The translations under genes were made by a program, and so were the position numbers. Positions 21,939-33,200 of a DNA stretch of 64,000 nt are shown here, piece after piece (positions within the stretch are counted from its first letter, which is position 1; each line of letters begins with the position of its first letter). Source of the DNA: Elephas maximus indicus (taxonomy: Eukaryota; Chordata; Mammalia; Proboscidea; Elephantidae). The stretch covers positions 88,406,721 through 88,470,720 of the forward strand of contig NC_064830.1 of NCBI RefSeq assembly GCF_024166365.1, read 5' to 3'. Under the pieces are notes generated by a model. The model did not search any database and was not told where the DNA came from. It saw only the letters and a list, made by a program, of their open reading frames with translations.

Positions 21939-23522
21939 GTTGTTGCTGTTAGGTGCCGTCAAGTCGGTGCTGACTCATAGCAACCCGCACAGCAGAACGA
22001 AACACTGCCCGGTCCTGCGCCATCTTTACAATCGCTGCTCTGCTCAAGCCCACTGGGGTAACCACTGTGTCAGTCTACCTTGTTGAGGGTCTTCCTCTTT
22101 TCCGCTGACCCTGTACTCTGCCAAGCATGATGTCCTTCTCCAGGGACTAATCCTTCCTGACAACACGTCCAAAGTATGTGAAACACAGTCTCACCATCCT
22201 TGCTTCTAAGGTGCATTCTGGTTGTACCTCTTCCAAGACAGATTTGTTCGTTCTTTTGGCAGTCCATGGTATATTCAATATTCTTCGCCAACACCACAAT
22301 TCAAAGGCGTCAATTCTTCTTCAGTCTTCCTTATTCATTGTCCAGCTTTCACATGCATATGATGCTACTGAAAATACCAGGGCTTGGGTCAGGTGCACCT
22401 TAGTCTTCAAGGTGACATCTTTGTTTTTCAACGCTTTGAAGAGGTCCTTTGCAACAGATTTATCCAATGCAATGTGTCTTTTGATTTCTTGACTGATGCT
22501 TCCATGGCTGTTGATTGTGGATCCAAGTAAAGTGAAATCCTTGACAACTTCTATCTTTTCTCCGTTTATCATGATGTTGCTCATTGGTCCAGTTGTGGGT
22601 ATTTTTGTTTTCTTTATGTTGAGGTGTAATCCATACTGAAGGCTGTGGTCTTTGATCTTCATCATTAAGTGCCTCAGGTCCTCTTCACTTTCAGCAAGCA
22701 AGGCTGTGTCATCTGCATAATGCAGGTTGTTAATGAGTCTCCTCTAGTCCTGGTGCCCGGTTCTTCTTTATATAGTCCAGCATGTCAGATTATTTTCTCA
22801 GCATACAGATTGAATAGGTATGGTGAAAGGATACAACCCTGACGCACACCTTTCCTGAGTTTAAACCACTCAACCCTTTGTTCTGTCTGAACGGCTGCCT
22901 CTTGATCTATGTACAGGTTCCTCATGAGCACGATTAAGTGTTCTGGAATTCTCATTCTTCACAACGTTGTCCATAATTTGTTATGATCTACACAGTCGAA
23001 TGTCTTTGCAAAGTCAATAAAATACAGGTAAACATCCTTCTGGTATTCTCTGCTTTCAGCCAGGATCCATCTGACATCAGCAATGATATCCCTGGTTCCA
23101 TGTCCTCTTCTGAATCCAGCCTGAATTTCTGGCAGTTCCCTGTCAATACACTGCTGCAGCCGCTTTTGAATGATCTTCAGCAAAATTTTGCTTGCATGTG
23201 GTATTAATGATATTGTTCTATAATTTCCTCATTTGGTTGGATCACCTTTCTTGGGAATAGGCATAAATATGGATCTCTTCCAGTCACTTGGCTAGGAAGC
23301 TGTCTTCCATATTTCTTGGCATAGACAAGTGAGCACCTCCAGAGCTGCATCTGTCTGTTGAAACATTTCAGTTGATATTCCATCGATTCCTGGAGCCTTG
23401 TTTTTCGCCCATGCCTTCAGTGCAGCTTGGACTTCTTCCTTCAGTACCATCAGTTCCTGATCATATGCTACCTCTTGACGTGGTTGAACGTCCATTAATT
23501 CTTTTTGGTATAATGACTTCTT
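21939..23522 (-). mobile_element. RTE-type LINE, 5'-truncated, with decayed ORF2
   Basis: A non-LTR retrotransposon of the RTE (BovB-like) clade. On the minus strand it preserves reverse-transcriptase blocks in order: AWAKNKAPGIDGISTEMFQQ (23350-23450), PEIQAGFRRGHGTRDIIADV and VYLYFIDFAKTFDCVDHNKL (22970-23130), and the catalytic YADD at 22708-22719 followed by TALLAESEEDL. Downstream are LGSTINSHGSISQEIKRHIA and SVASYACESWTMNKED. Stops and frameshifts separate the blocks, so it is inactive. The endonuclease domain is missing through 5' truncation. The 3' end (gttgctgttaggtgccgtca in plus sense) matches the AfroSINE tails. Confidence 0.9.
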
Positions 23523-24329
23523 TTATTTTGGTTAGTAGTATAGTACTTACATGCACATAAATACAAGGAAAAGTCTGGGAGGCCACCCACCGAGATGTTA
23601 TTAAATCACTTAGGAGATTTTTATTTCCTTTTTTTTTTATAATCTCCAAGGAACAGGTGTGATTCCTATAGTAAAGAGAAGGGGAAAGACTAAATGTCTT
23701 TTAAAAAAGAAAACCTAGCTGTTGCCAAAATGCCCACCTAGGTCAGGCCTGTGGAAATCCAGGATGTTTTGCTTAGTTCATTTGACTTACCTGGCTGGCA
23801 CCCAACTTTTTTCTGAGCCCCTGCAGAATCCCTCCAGGCCGAGGAGCCCGCACCGGACCAAACTCTCATCTAGACCCAGTCACAACCCATGTCTCCTATC
23901 AACACACCACCCCACCCCACCACCTCCCAGGGCCTGAGCCATCTAATTAACATTTAAAAGATGTTTCCAAATGCTACAGAAAGGCAAGGGTGGAAAAGGG
24001 AGTCCTTGAGCTGAAGAATTTCTTCACTTCAGAGCCTTCCACTTAAAGCGCTTTTCCCTATGGAGCCCTGAAAGTCCAAGGCGTTCTGAGCAGATGCCAA
24101 GAACGTGGTTTCATTATGTTAGAAATTAGTCAGAAGACACCTCAGTGCGACTCCAGGTTTCTTACTGTGAGGAAAAACCCATTTGGAGAAATCTGAAAAA
24201 TCCTTGGGCACTTAACGTCTCTCGGGCACCTGCTCTGAGCCAGGCCCCATGCTGAGTGCTGGGGACAGAGACCACCCAAGACCCATCTCCTGCCTTTAAG
24301 ACAGGAAACAGAGGGCCCCCCAAATCTAC

Positions 24330-24890
24330 AAAGTAACAAGAAGTGGGCCAGGGCGCAGAAACAAAGCCATTTCGCAGAACAATGGGGCAGGGTACCAGAA
24401 AATGGCCCACAAACTTATTTCTTTAAAATTGTCTTTCAGAAACAGCTGGAGAAAACCAGCCCCAGGGACGTGCGCAGAACATCCACCTGTGACTGCTGTG
24501 TGACCTTCCACCAGGAGCAGTGAGGGGCTGCAGCAGCAGCCAAGGGATCGAACCCAAGGAGCAAGAGACTGCGCAGGCACTACACCCCATAATAAGTCCT
24601 GCTATGAATCCCAGAAGCCTCTGAGACAGGAGCCATCTTGGAAAGCTGTTGCGCAGGCACAGTAGTTAACATATCCCCACCTATGCCTGGGAATAAACAA
24701 TAATCTTTTCCTGCCCAAGAACTTTAGAAAACCCAGGCCCGTCTTTTGTTCTGTGTGATGGGGGTAAGCGTTGTTCTAGGCCCTCCTCGTCTCTGCTTGC
24801 AAGCCTCTTCAATAAAGCTTTGCTGTTATGGAAAACTCTATACCTGCTCATTCTTGACCAGTGAGAAACAAGAGCCTTACTCTGGTAACA
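24330..24890 (+). mobile_element. Solo-type LTR, class I ERV-like, plus strand
   Basis: caataaagctttgctgttat (AATAAA at 24811-24816) is the typical R region of class I LTRs. The U5 end reads gagccttactctggtaaca. No gag/pol/env remains follow. The left edge is approximate. Confidence 0.6.
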
Positions 24891-25029
24891 CCTTCAGATA
24901 GTGCTCCTCTTTATGGGGGGACACCGTGGGTACCAATGACAAGGGGGGTGCAGGTGCCAGGGTGTTAGTGAGGAGGGAGCCCCTCACTGTCCAAGGAGTT
25001 CAGGAGAGCTTCACAGAGAAGGGTGTCAG

Positions 25030-25990
25030 AGCTTGAGGAAGGGAAGTTGGAAGAAGAGTTGGACCAGAGCAGCCAGCTTAGTCCCTCTGAGAGGAGTCAG
25101 GAAGACCTTTCCCCAAGAACTGGTCTCAGGGATGACCCACTGGGAACACATTTGCAAATTGGTCCAGCAGCATCCACCAAAACGCTCAGTGCATAGTGTA
25201 CAACCTTGCCCGTGGTATACAGTTTGTCTGAGTGCCAGGGGCCAGTTTAGAGTTGAGTCTTCCTGTTGAACCAAGCCACTGCATTTGAAGTTAAGAAACA
25301 ATTTCCGGGGTCCACAGAGTTGGGGTGACCCACCCACACCACTTACCCTTAGACCTCCTTTTGAACCTTGAGCCTTGAAGAAACTGGTCTCCTAAAAGTC
25401 ACCTTCGATTCAAACAACAGTCTTTGACTATTGTTTTTCTTAGGGGTTGTGCTCTTTTGAAGAATTTGGTCAGTTCTGTGAAACTGAAACTCCAGGGTCT
25501 GGCTGGAAGCTGTGTTTTAGGGTAAACAGTTGTTATAAAAACATTGTTCTGGCCCTATTTCCATGGCCATGTTGATGCGGAGGGGTGTAAGAGTCTTCGG
25601 AGGTTTTCTCATCTTCAGAACACTCGTCTGACTTCCCAACCAGACGATCCCTGGTTCATGAACTAAAAGATAATGAGTTCATATACAAACGTAATATTGT
25701 GAAAATTTTAAACTACGTGAAAAGGCAGAAAACCAGCAGTACTCCATCCTTGTTTGACGACTCAACAAGCCTCACTGGGCCAGGCACTTTTTTTTTCGTG
25801 ACTAGGGTGACCACGAGTTCTGTCTTCTACCTGTCGTCCCAGAATTATTACCGAAAATGTCTTTCTTGCTCTCAATGTGTTCTGGTTTGGAAAAATATAT
25901 ATTTACGTACATATATATAACCACCCTATCCATTACCCCATTACAGCTTCATAGCAATCTTCAAACTACTCCAGTCAGCTCCCATCTGTT
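25030..25990. other. Intergenic DNA, nothing recognised
   Basis: There are open frames on the minus strand at 25026-25337, but no recognisable protein or splice structure. Possibly eroded repeat. Confidence 0.35.
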
Positions 25991-25999
25991 TGCCATCCT

Positions 26000-26200
26000 T
26001 AAAGATGGCTGTATCACACCTCCATGCTTTCGCCCTTTTCTTGGATGGCCTCACCCCACCCTGCCCCCCCACATCCTCCAAGAACTTGCTCAAATGAATG
26101 TCACCAGCAATGAAGCCTTCCCTAGACCTCACTCCCACCTCTTCCTCTGCAACCCTCTGTCGCTGAGGTCCCAAGCCTCCATCTCAGTACTTCGCACATG
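26000..26200 (+). repeat. L2 LINE 3' fragment
   Basis: ccaagaacttgctcaaatga, atgaagccttccctagacct and cactcccacctcttcctctg follow the L2 coding end. Confidence 0.65.
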
Positions 26201-26243
26201 TAAGGAAAAATTCAAATATGAAAATGATTCTCCTTAGAGAATA

Positions 26244-26459
26244 GCGAGTCGATTCCAACTCGTTGCAATGGAGCCCTGGTGGTGTAGTGGTTAAGAGCTA
26301 TGGCTGCTAACAAAAGGTCGGCAGTTTGAATCCACCAGCTGCCCACCACGGGAGAAAGATGGGGCAGCCTGCTTCCATAAAGATTACAGGCTTGGAGACT
26401 CTATGGGGCAGTTCTACTCTCTATCGAGTCACTATGATTTGGAATCGACTTGGCGACAA
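26244..26459 (+). repeat. AfroSINE variant with extra internal segment
   Basis: The main copy starts at 26270 (ggagccctggtggtgtagtg) and carries an insert containing gaaagatggggcagcctgct and taaagattacaggcttggag before ggggcagttctactct. The preceding cgagtcgattccaactcgt looks like the reverse 3' end of another copy. Confidence 0.85.
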
Positions 26460-26649
26460 GTTTATATAAGGGTAAGATTTCTTTTTGTCTTTGCAATCTC
26501 TTTAGCGCATCACCTGTGATACATTGCCTTCTGGTTTAATGCTTATTCAATAATAAAACTTTTCTTTCTCTTCTATTTTTGTGAAGAGGTTTTCTGGGTT
26601 GGGAGTAGATTTTGTTTTTTGTAACTTCCCCCACATCATTCTGTAACAA

Positions 26650-26790
26650 TCTGTCTTCCTGTCTGTCTCCCCAGTGGTCTAGGAATTCCTTCAGGGCATA
26701 GACTGTGTTTTACTATCTCCAAGTCCATCAAAGGCAGCCCAGGGCCTGGCTTGTAGAGGCACTTGATAAATAATGTTTGTTAAATTAACA
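26650..26790 (+). repeat. L2-type 3' end
   Basis: gaattccttcagggcataga, ctgtgttttactatctccaa and aggcacttgataaataatgt form the classic L2 terminal region. Confidence 0.6.
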
Positions 26791-27114
26791 AACAGCCATC
26801 AATCAATGGGTTCTTCCACCAAGGCCCAAGGAGTATACCAGAACTATCAACTCCTTTCCTCTTCCTGGTCCCCACCATCCTACAGAGATGTCAGAACTGA
26901 GAGGAGCACTGGGGTAATTGCATTGCTTAGAAAAGGACTGGAGGCATGGAGCTGTGTCCTTAACCTTGGCAGGCCCTGTCACTAACCAGCTGGGAGGCCC
27001 TGGGCATCAGAGTCCCCAAGATCCACAAAACCAGAAGCTGCTTTGGTCAGATGGTCTCACTGGAGCCTTAGGGCTCAGACATTTTGTGACTCCAAAGTCT
27101 GTAACTTTTATCCT

Positions 27115-27600
27115 TCTTCAAAATAAAAATCAGGCCCCAGCAATACCTATTACTTCACGAACATTTGACCTGGCAATTCCACATGTAGGAATTTAACCTG
27201 TGGAAATGATCAAGCACAAAGATTTATGTACAAGGCTGTTCAGTGCATCATCTGTAGTGAAAGAAAAAGTATATACACAATGATATTATGGCATATTCAC
27301 ATGATCGAATACCATTAAAAATCGTGTTTTTGCAGAATATTTAATGAGAAAATGCTGACAAGTGTGATTTAAAAAGAGATCACAAAACAATAGCAGCTCA
27401 ATTTTACAAAAAACAAAACAGCCAAACCATACATATTTGCACACATATACAGAAATATTGAAAGAAAATTCACCAAAATATTAACAGTGGTTTTCTCTGG
27501 GTAGTGGGGATTCGATGACTTTATTTTTTAAGAGTTTTCTGCATTCTTCCCATATTCTTCTACAACAAACATTTTATAGTTAAGTGAAAAAACAAATGCT
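27115..27600 (+). repeat. Old L1 (L1M) 3' end
   Basis: ctggcaattccacatgtagg, gcacaaagatttatgtacaa, aataccattaaaaatcgtgt and taacagtggttttctctggg are in the order of an old mammalian L1 ORF2 end and 3'UTR. Confidence 0.8.
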
Positions 27601-28087
27601 GTTAAGAAGAAAGAAAAACCCAACCCTCCATCTTATGAGGCCAACGGTAGACAGTGTAGGAAATGCTGAAAACTGTGAAGATAAAGGCTTCGTCAGATCC
27701 TTTCCTCTTGGAAGCCAGTGGCTGCACCTTTTGTGGGTGAATTACTCCAACCAGAAGGCAGGCATGACAAGGGCAGGAGAATGGAGCAGGACAGCCCTTG
27801 CCATGCTCAGGAGGCAGGAAAGCAGGCCCATCTTTTGGAGAAGGCCCCGGCAGACTTGGCCCATCTGAGACTGATCTAAAGGCTCTTTGTCACCCAGCTC
27901 TAGTCCTCCTCCAGCCCTTTCTGCAGAATGCAAAGAGGACTCCTGGATTTTTCTAGGGCTTGGGAACTCAATCCAATTCCACCCATACATCCTAAGCATG
28001 CCAGGCCTTATGTGTGATACTGCAGACAAAAGGAAACTTATCAGAGATATTTTTAACCTCCATCCCGAGGAGAAGTCTTTGAGTGAT

Positions 28088-28256
28088 GAAAACAGTCTAA
28101 CCAAAAGGTTGGTGGTTAGAATACACACAGAAGTGCCTTGTAAGAAAGGCCTAGCCATCTACTTCGCTAAGGTCACAGCCACTGATAACCCCATGGAACC
28201 AGTTCTACTCTGAAGCACATGGGGTTGCCGTGAGTCAGAATCTACTCAAGGGCAAC
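28088..28256 (+). repeat. AfroSINE, longer variant
   Basis: taaccaaaaggttggtggtt, aagaaaggcctagccatcta and cacatggggttgccgtgagt are followed by ctactcaagggcaactg. Confidence 0.78.
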
Positions 28257-28499
28257 TGTTCCCCACCCCCAACCCCCATGGGAGGAAACCCTTCTGCAGG
28301 TCCTCAGCCCCTGCTTGCACGCCTCCAAGGACTGGGAAGCTCACTACACCCAAACAGGTGGGACTATGCTCATCAGTCTAAAAAAACTTCCATCCCATTC
28401 CACCTTACTCCACAGGCTTTCCTGTTCTACCCCATGTCCAGCCTGGTTCTCTTGTCCAAGGGTGGGGCCACAGACTGACAAATCCCATTCCCTCGCCCC

Positions 28500-29550
28500 T
28501 CCACTTCCAGGTATACAAGAAACCCTTTCGTGATGTCAGGCATAGACAGTACACCTGGCCTTCCCTACCAGACAGGTGAGGTGGTATTTATAGCCCGGGA
28601 GTAACTGAATGTTAATTCCTTTCTGCAGAAGTGTGGTTGGAGTTTCAATTCCCTCCGTTCTGAACTCTAAAGTGGGCTAGCTGCACACGCACACGCACAC
28701 ACCCCTCAAACCCCACTCAGGTCCCCAACCCTGCCCAAGTAATTCTTACAAAGGTCCCTTCCTCCTTGGTCCTACCAACAAGACAGTGTCCACCCTTCCC
28801 CCCGCCCACCCATATGCGGCATTCCCACCCCCATTTTAAGGTGAGTGAAGCTCCTCCTGCCAGGTGTTGTATGCCAGATCATAATCTCCCCTAGTCCTGC
28901 CTGTCCAGAGTCATTCTGACACCCAAAGCAGGGGGAGCGACTATTCCAAAAACTCCGAAGACAAGTACTGTTTCCACACATGAACGGCTGGGTGAGGTCC
29001 CAGCTCTCAGACACACCGTAAGAGCCTCCGAGTCCCAGCCTTCACGCAGCTGTGCTCATTCCTCCTCCCCTCCCTATTCCAGCCTCTACTCTCCGGTAGT
29101 CTATCGAGAGACCTCCACCTCCCAGCTCTTAACTTCCTGCCAACCTCAAGTGAGACATGAGTCTACTGAGGGACAATTGTTGGCTGGGTATTTTGGGAAG
29201 GGGTCCACTCTCTGGGAGGTCAAGGCATTGGAGCCCATACTTATCACCTTGAGGGGTGGTGGACACACAGGTGCTATGGGGGTCAGGCAGGGCTGGACCC
29301 CACACCTACCTCCACCACCTGGCTGCGTATGAGAAACGGGGCCTTGTTTCTTCATGTTGCTTCATGGAGATGTTGTCTAAAAGAGGCTGGGATGTAGCAA
29401 GAACTCTGTACAAGTTAGTCCTCCTCTGATATGGTCTCTCAGGGTCCCCACCCTGGGGTCCTCACTGCCCCCACCCTCCTACCAGGATGGTCCCCTCACC
29501 TGGATGCTAGCCTGAAAGAGGCTGAGTGAAAAGAAGCTTCTTAACCAGTG
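28500..29550. other. Intergenic DNA just downstream of XPO6
   Basis: No repeat or gene recognised, apart from a short CA run at 28684-28702. Reads through the XPO6 poly(A) site could fall here. Confidence 0.35.
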
Positions 29551-29554
29551 TTTA

Positions 29555-30189
29555 TATAACAACAACATAAGCATTTTATTTTTTCATTAAGCTTCTTACT
29601 TTCTTGGTATCACAATGGAATGATGAGAAAACAACAAAAACATGAGTCTTTGCAAATCTCTGACAAAGAGCAGAGACTTCAAGGCAATTGGGGGAAGGAG
29701 GGCTTGAAAGAAATGCCAAAATAGTTCTGACATCATGTCTCTACTTGGCCAGCTGGGCCAGGGCGGGGGGGGGAGGGGGGAGGTGGAATGGTGAGAAGGT
29801 GCCACTGTCATTAAGTGTCCTTGGCATTTCTGTCTCATGACTGATAGCCACATGTTCTGCACAGACCACCCCATGGGATTTCCCAGCGCCTCCCTGGTGT
29901 CTGGCCACACGACCCTCTGCCTGCTCCTAACACCCTGGAACTGGAACGCCAACCAGGGCTAAGCTACACCCTGAAGCCAGTTCTGCTGGGTGGGAGGCAG
30001 GAGAGGAGAGTGGAGATGGGGTGGGGGCAGGCAATGCTGCTCAGGGTGTGAGAATCCAAGGAGTGGCCAAGACTCATCTGGGAGACATCTGTGGCGGAAG
30101 GTGGAGGTGGTGCAGGTGGCAGCGGCAGAAGGTGGTGTCCCTCAGGAGGTAAGCAGGCCGAGCAGGCGTGCAGGCGTGCAGGGCCGAGC
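29555..30189 (-). other. XPO6: Probable XPO6 3'UTR
   Basis: About 630 bases between the stop codon and just past the first downstream AATAAA on the minus strand. No interspersed repeat is recognised in it, unlike the DNA on either side. It carries a long C-rich run in transcript sense (29763-29786, G-rich on the plus strand). The cleavage site is inferred, with a GT-rich stretch (gttgttgttat) following the signal. Confidence 0.7.
29575..29580 (-). terminator. Poly(A) signal AATAAA for XPO6
   Basis: A canonical hexamer on the minus strand (tttatt on the plus strand), the first one downstream of the XPO6 stop codon. It is followed within 15-30 bases by a GT-rich element, as expected for 3'-end processing. 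Confidence 0.65.
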
Positions 30190-30291
30190 CTAGAGCTTCA
30201 CAGTGCCAGGGGGCAGGCTGTCGTTGCAGAGTCTGTAGTAGCGCAGGTCATTGACCAGCCTGTGCACATTCTGGGTGAACGAGGGCAGGTC
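30190..30291 (-). CDS. XPO6: XPO6 terminal coding exon with stop codon
   Basis: The last coding segment is 102 bases: [20 protein letters not shown] then [13 protein letters not shown] and a TAG stop at 30190-30192. The acceptor is tgccttccag. The C-terminus ends exactly as expected for vertebrate exportin-6, which fixes the gene's identity and strand. Confidence 0.97.
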   Translation of the reverse strand, partial: DLPSFTQNVHRLVNDLRYYRLCNDSLPPGTVKL

Positions 30292-33200
30292 CTGGAAGGC
30301 AGGGGCACAGCTGCAGCTTGGCCGTACTGCAGGCCCTCCTGCCTCATCCCACGCCCCAAATCACCCATCCACCCAGCCCACCTGACCCCAACAGCTGCTT
30401 CCATCCCAGAGCGCACTCTGGAGACATTTTACAAAACTCAAAATTTTCACTCATTCTTGCACTGTGTGTCAGCAAAGACTCTGGGCAAGGCACCATGGAA
30501 GAAAAGAGTAATAGCTAATAAATACTTCATAGCATTCACCATGTGCCAGGTACAGTTCCAAACAGTTTATAGGTATTAGCTCGTTTAATGTTCACTATTT
30601 TATGGATGAAGAGACAAGCACAAAGAGACTAAGAAACCTGTCCTGGGTCACACAGATAGGAAGGGAAGGGGGTCCGGATATGAATCAGCAAGCTTGCTCC
30701 TGAGCCCAGGCTCTTGAACACCGGTGTGTCTGCTGATACACCCTTCTCCTTCACTGTGGCCAACCGAGGGGACAGCACCTATACCCAGCAATGCTGGCAA
30801 TGGCTGGGCTCCAGGCAGCCCCTACCAACTGAGAGCAATGTGCAAACAATATCTCTCATGCCACCCCTACACCTGTCCTGCTAGGGAGCCACATGGAAGC
30901 ACAGAAAGCATCCCAACTATGCAGCCAGAGAGCCCCTCTCAGTTTAAACCTGAACTCTACCACCTGCTTGTGACTGGGATTATCGAATGCCTATTTGTAG
31001 GCCCCAATGAGGAGTAAAATGAACATGAGCCCTGTCAGTGAGCTGGATCCCTGTCCTGGCTGGGAGTGCCAAGGTGCCCCTTTCTTAAATCCATGAGCAG
31101 CAGAAGGGAGCCAGAGGGGAGCTCCAGGTGGCACGACTGGGCTTAGAAAACAGCTGAAGACACTTCCAGCTTTTATCTACCATGCCCACCATCCCCCCAC
31201 CCCCAACGCCTTAACTGGCTAACTGCTACTCCTCTTTCAGGATTCAGTTCAAAGTTCCCTCAGGCACCTCCCAGTTCCTGGGCCCAGCTGACCAGGTCAG
31301 TGTCTCTGTGCCAAGCTCTCAGAGTGGCCTCGGCCCACCCTGTTACTGGGGGGTATGTGCAGGCTCTGGAGCCAGAAGAACCAGGTCTGGGTCCTGCTTT
31401 GTGGCTCTGCCAGTTCCAGTTCTGTAACTGCCAACTAACTGCCGACCTTTCTGTGCCAAGTTCATCCATGAAATGGGGTTAATAGCAGTACCTGCCCTTC
31501 AAAAGGCTTAAACTAGCCAGACATGTGAAGTGCTTGGGACAGTGTGGCCCACAGAGGGCGCTGTACTGCCTCTCTTCCCCCCAAGACTCCCTGAAGACAG
31601 GGACTGGTATCCTAGCACCTGGCACAGGGCCTGAGAGGCAGCAGGCTTCAAATACAGTGAATGGGTGAATGGAAGCCATGATTGCTTTACTTAGTTCACC
31701 CTCAAGAAAACAAACCGAGGAATGAATGTCTTTTAAATCAGTGGCTCTCAAACATCAAATCAGAATTTCCTGAGGTAGGTGGAACACCAGAAGTCTGTTT
31801 TTGTGTTCTTAATAAGCACCCCAGCTGCTTCTGATGCATAACTAGATTTAGAAACCACTGCTTTAAATTAGGAAACCCTGGTGGCATAGTGGTTCGGAGC
31901 TATGGCTGCTAACCAAAAGGTCGGCAGTTTGAATTCACTAGGTGCTCCTTGGAAAATCTATGGGGTAGTTCTACCCCGTCCTATAGGGTCACTATGAATT
32001 GGAAACAACTCGACAGCAACAGGTTTAATGGGTGGCACAGTGGTTAGGAGTTTGGCTGCTAACCAAAAGGTCAGCAGTTCAAATCCACCAACCACTCCTT
32101 GGAAACCCTATGGGGCAGCTCTACTCTGTCCTACAAGGCAGCTGTTGAGTCAGAATCGACTCAACAGAACAGATTTGGTTTTTGTTTGGGCTTTCGATCA
32201 AGAAACTGACAGGTGATGACATAATTAGATAGACAAGTTCATATTGGAATTTGGCCTCTAGGAAAAGGAAGGAAAAATATCCAAGTGGCTGAAGTGAAGT
32301 TCAGGAAGCTTAGGCAAAAATAAGACAGCTCTCAGGGAAAGAAAGCCAAAGGAGAATAAGTGCTTAGTCAAAGAAAAAACTATCCTGACACATCGCAAAG
32401 TGGAGAGGCAAGGGGCAAGGGCACCATATGAATACTGAACACCGGATGCTGAAATCTAGGACTGTGGACAAGCTATTCAAGTACAGAGATCCAGCAAGTA
32501 ACAACAGGAGTCAAGGCAGGAACGCTAAGAAAAAGGTGGTAGAAAGATAAGATTTAATTTAACCAAGTGTCAGAAGTAGAAGAGGAAAGCTACTTATTCT
32601 ACAGGAAAAGTTCCAAGAGGAGCCTATTGCCAAGCAGAGAGGCTTCTACGACAGACATCTGAAAAGAAGGAAGGCAGGTGAGCTCCCAGGAAGGGGGTCT
32701 AGGGCAGGAGAAGCCAGGCACCCCAGGGCCCAAATGCAGCAACAATGGCTCCACGCATGTCCACAGCCATCTCCACTCCAGCTTCCACACAAAGTGCTGC
32801 ACGGGCTGAACAGCCCACCTCACCTCCACGAGGTGGGCAGCACGGGGGCAAGAGGGCGCGCACCATGAGGGCCCATCCAGCCCACTCAGTTAACACCAAA
32901 CAGGCACTCAGCTAGTCTAGGGAAGCCCAGGGTCTAGCTGCAGGGGAGCCTGAGCCCCATCTCTAACCCTGGGGACCCAGAGATGCAGCTACCAAACACC
33001 AATCTTCTCAGCCTGCCAGCAAGTCTGCAAGTTTGGCTGAAGAGTCACAAGTGTGACCTCAACTAGACTTTAGCGCTGCTCCTGAGGTGGCTCATCACCC
33101 ACGAGAAAATAATAACGGCAGGACCCTGATCAGAGGTATGCTCTGACAGGGTGGAATAAGTACAAAGAGGCTGAGATGGAGATTCTCCTTCCTCCAAGAC

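Noticed and set aside
22321..23495. Reverse-transcriptase-like frames as a domesticated host gene
   Set aside because: The frames are broken by stops, share one 5'-truncated RTE insertion and end in its 3' tail; nothing suggests selection.
23540..24330. Possible processed pseudogene
   Set aside because: No recognisable protein, poly(A) tail plus target duplication, or frame long enough to support it.
1..29550. Exons of the expected neighbour GSG1L or another gene
   Set aside because: No frame flanked by splice sites resembles a known protein; in human the neighbouring gene begins tens of kilobases away.
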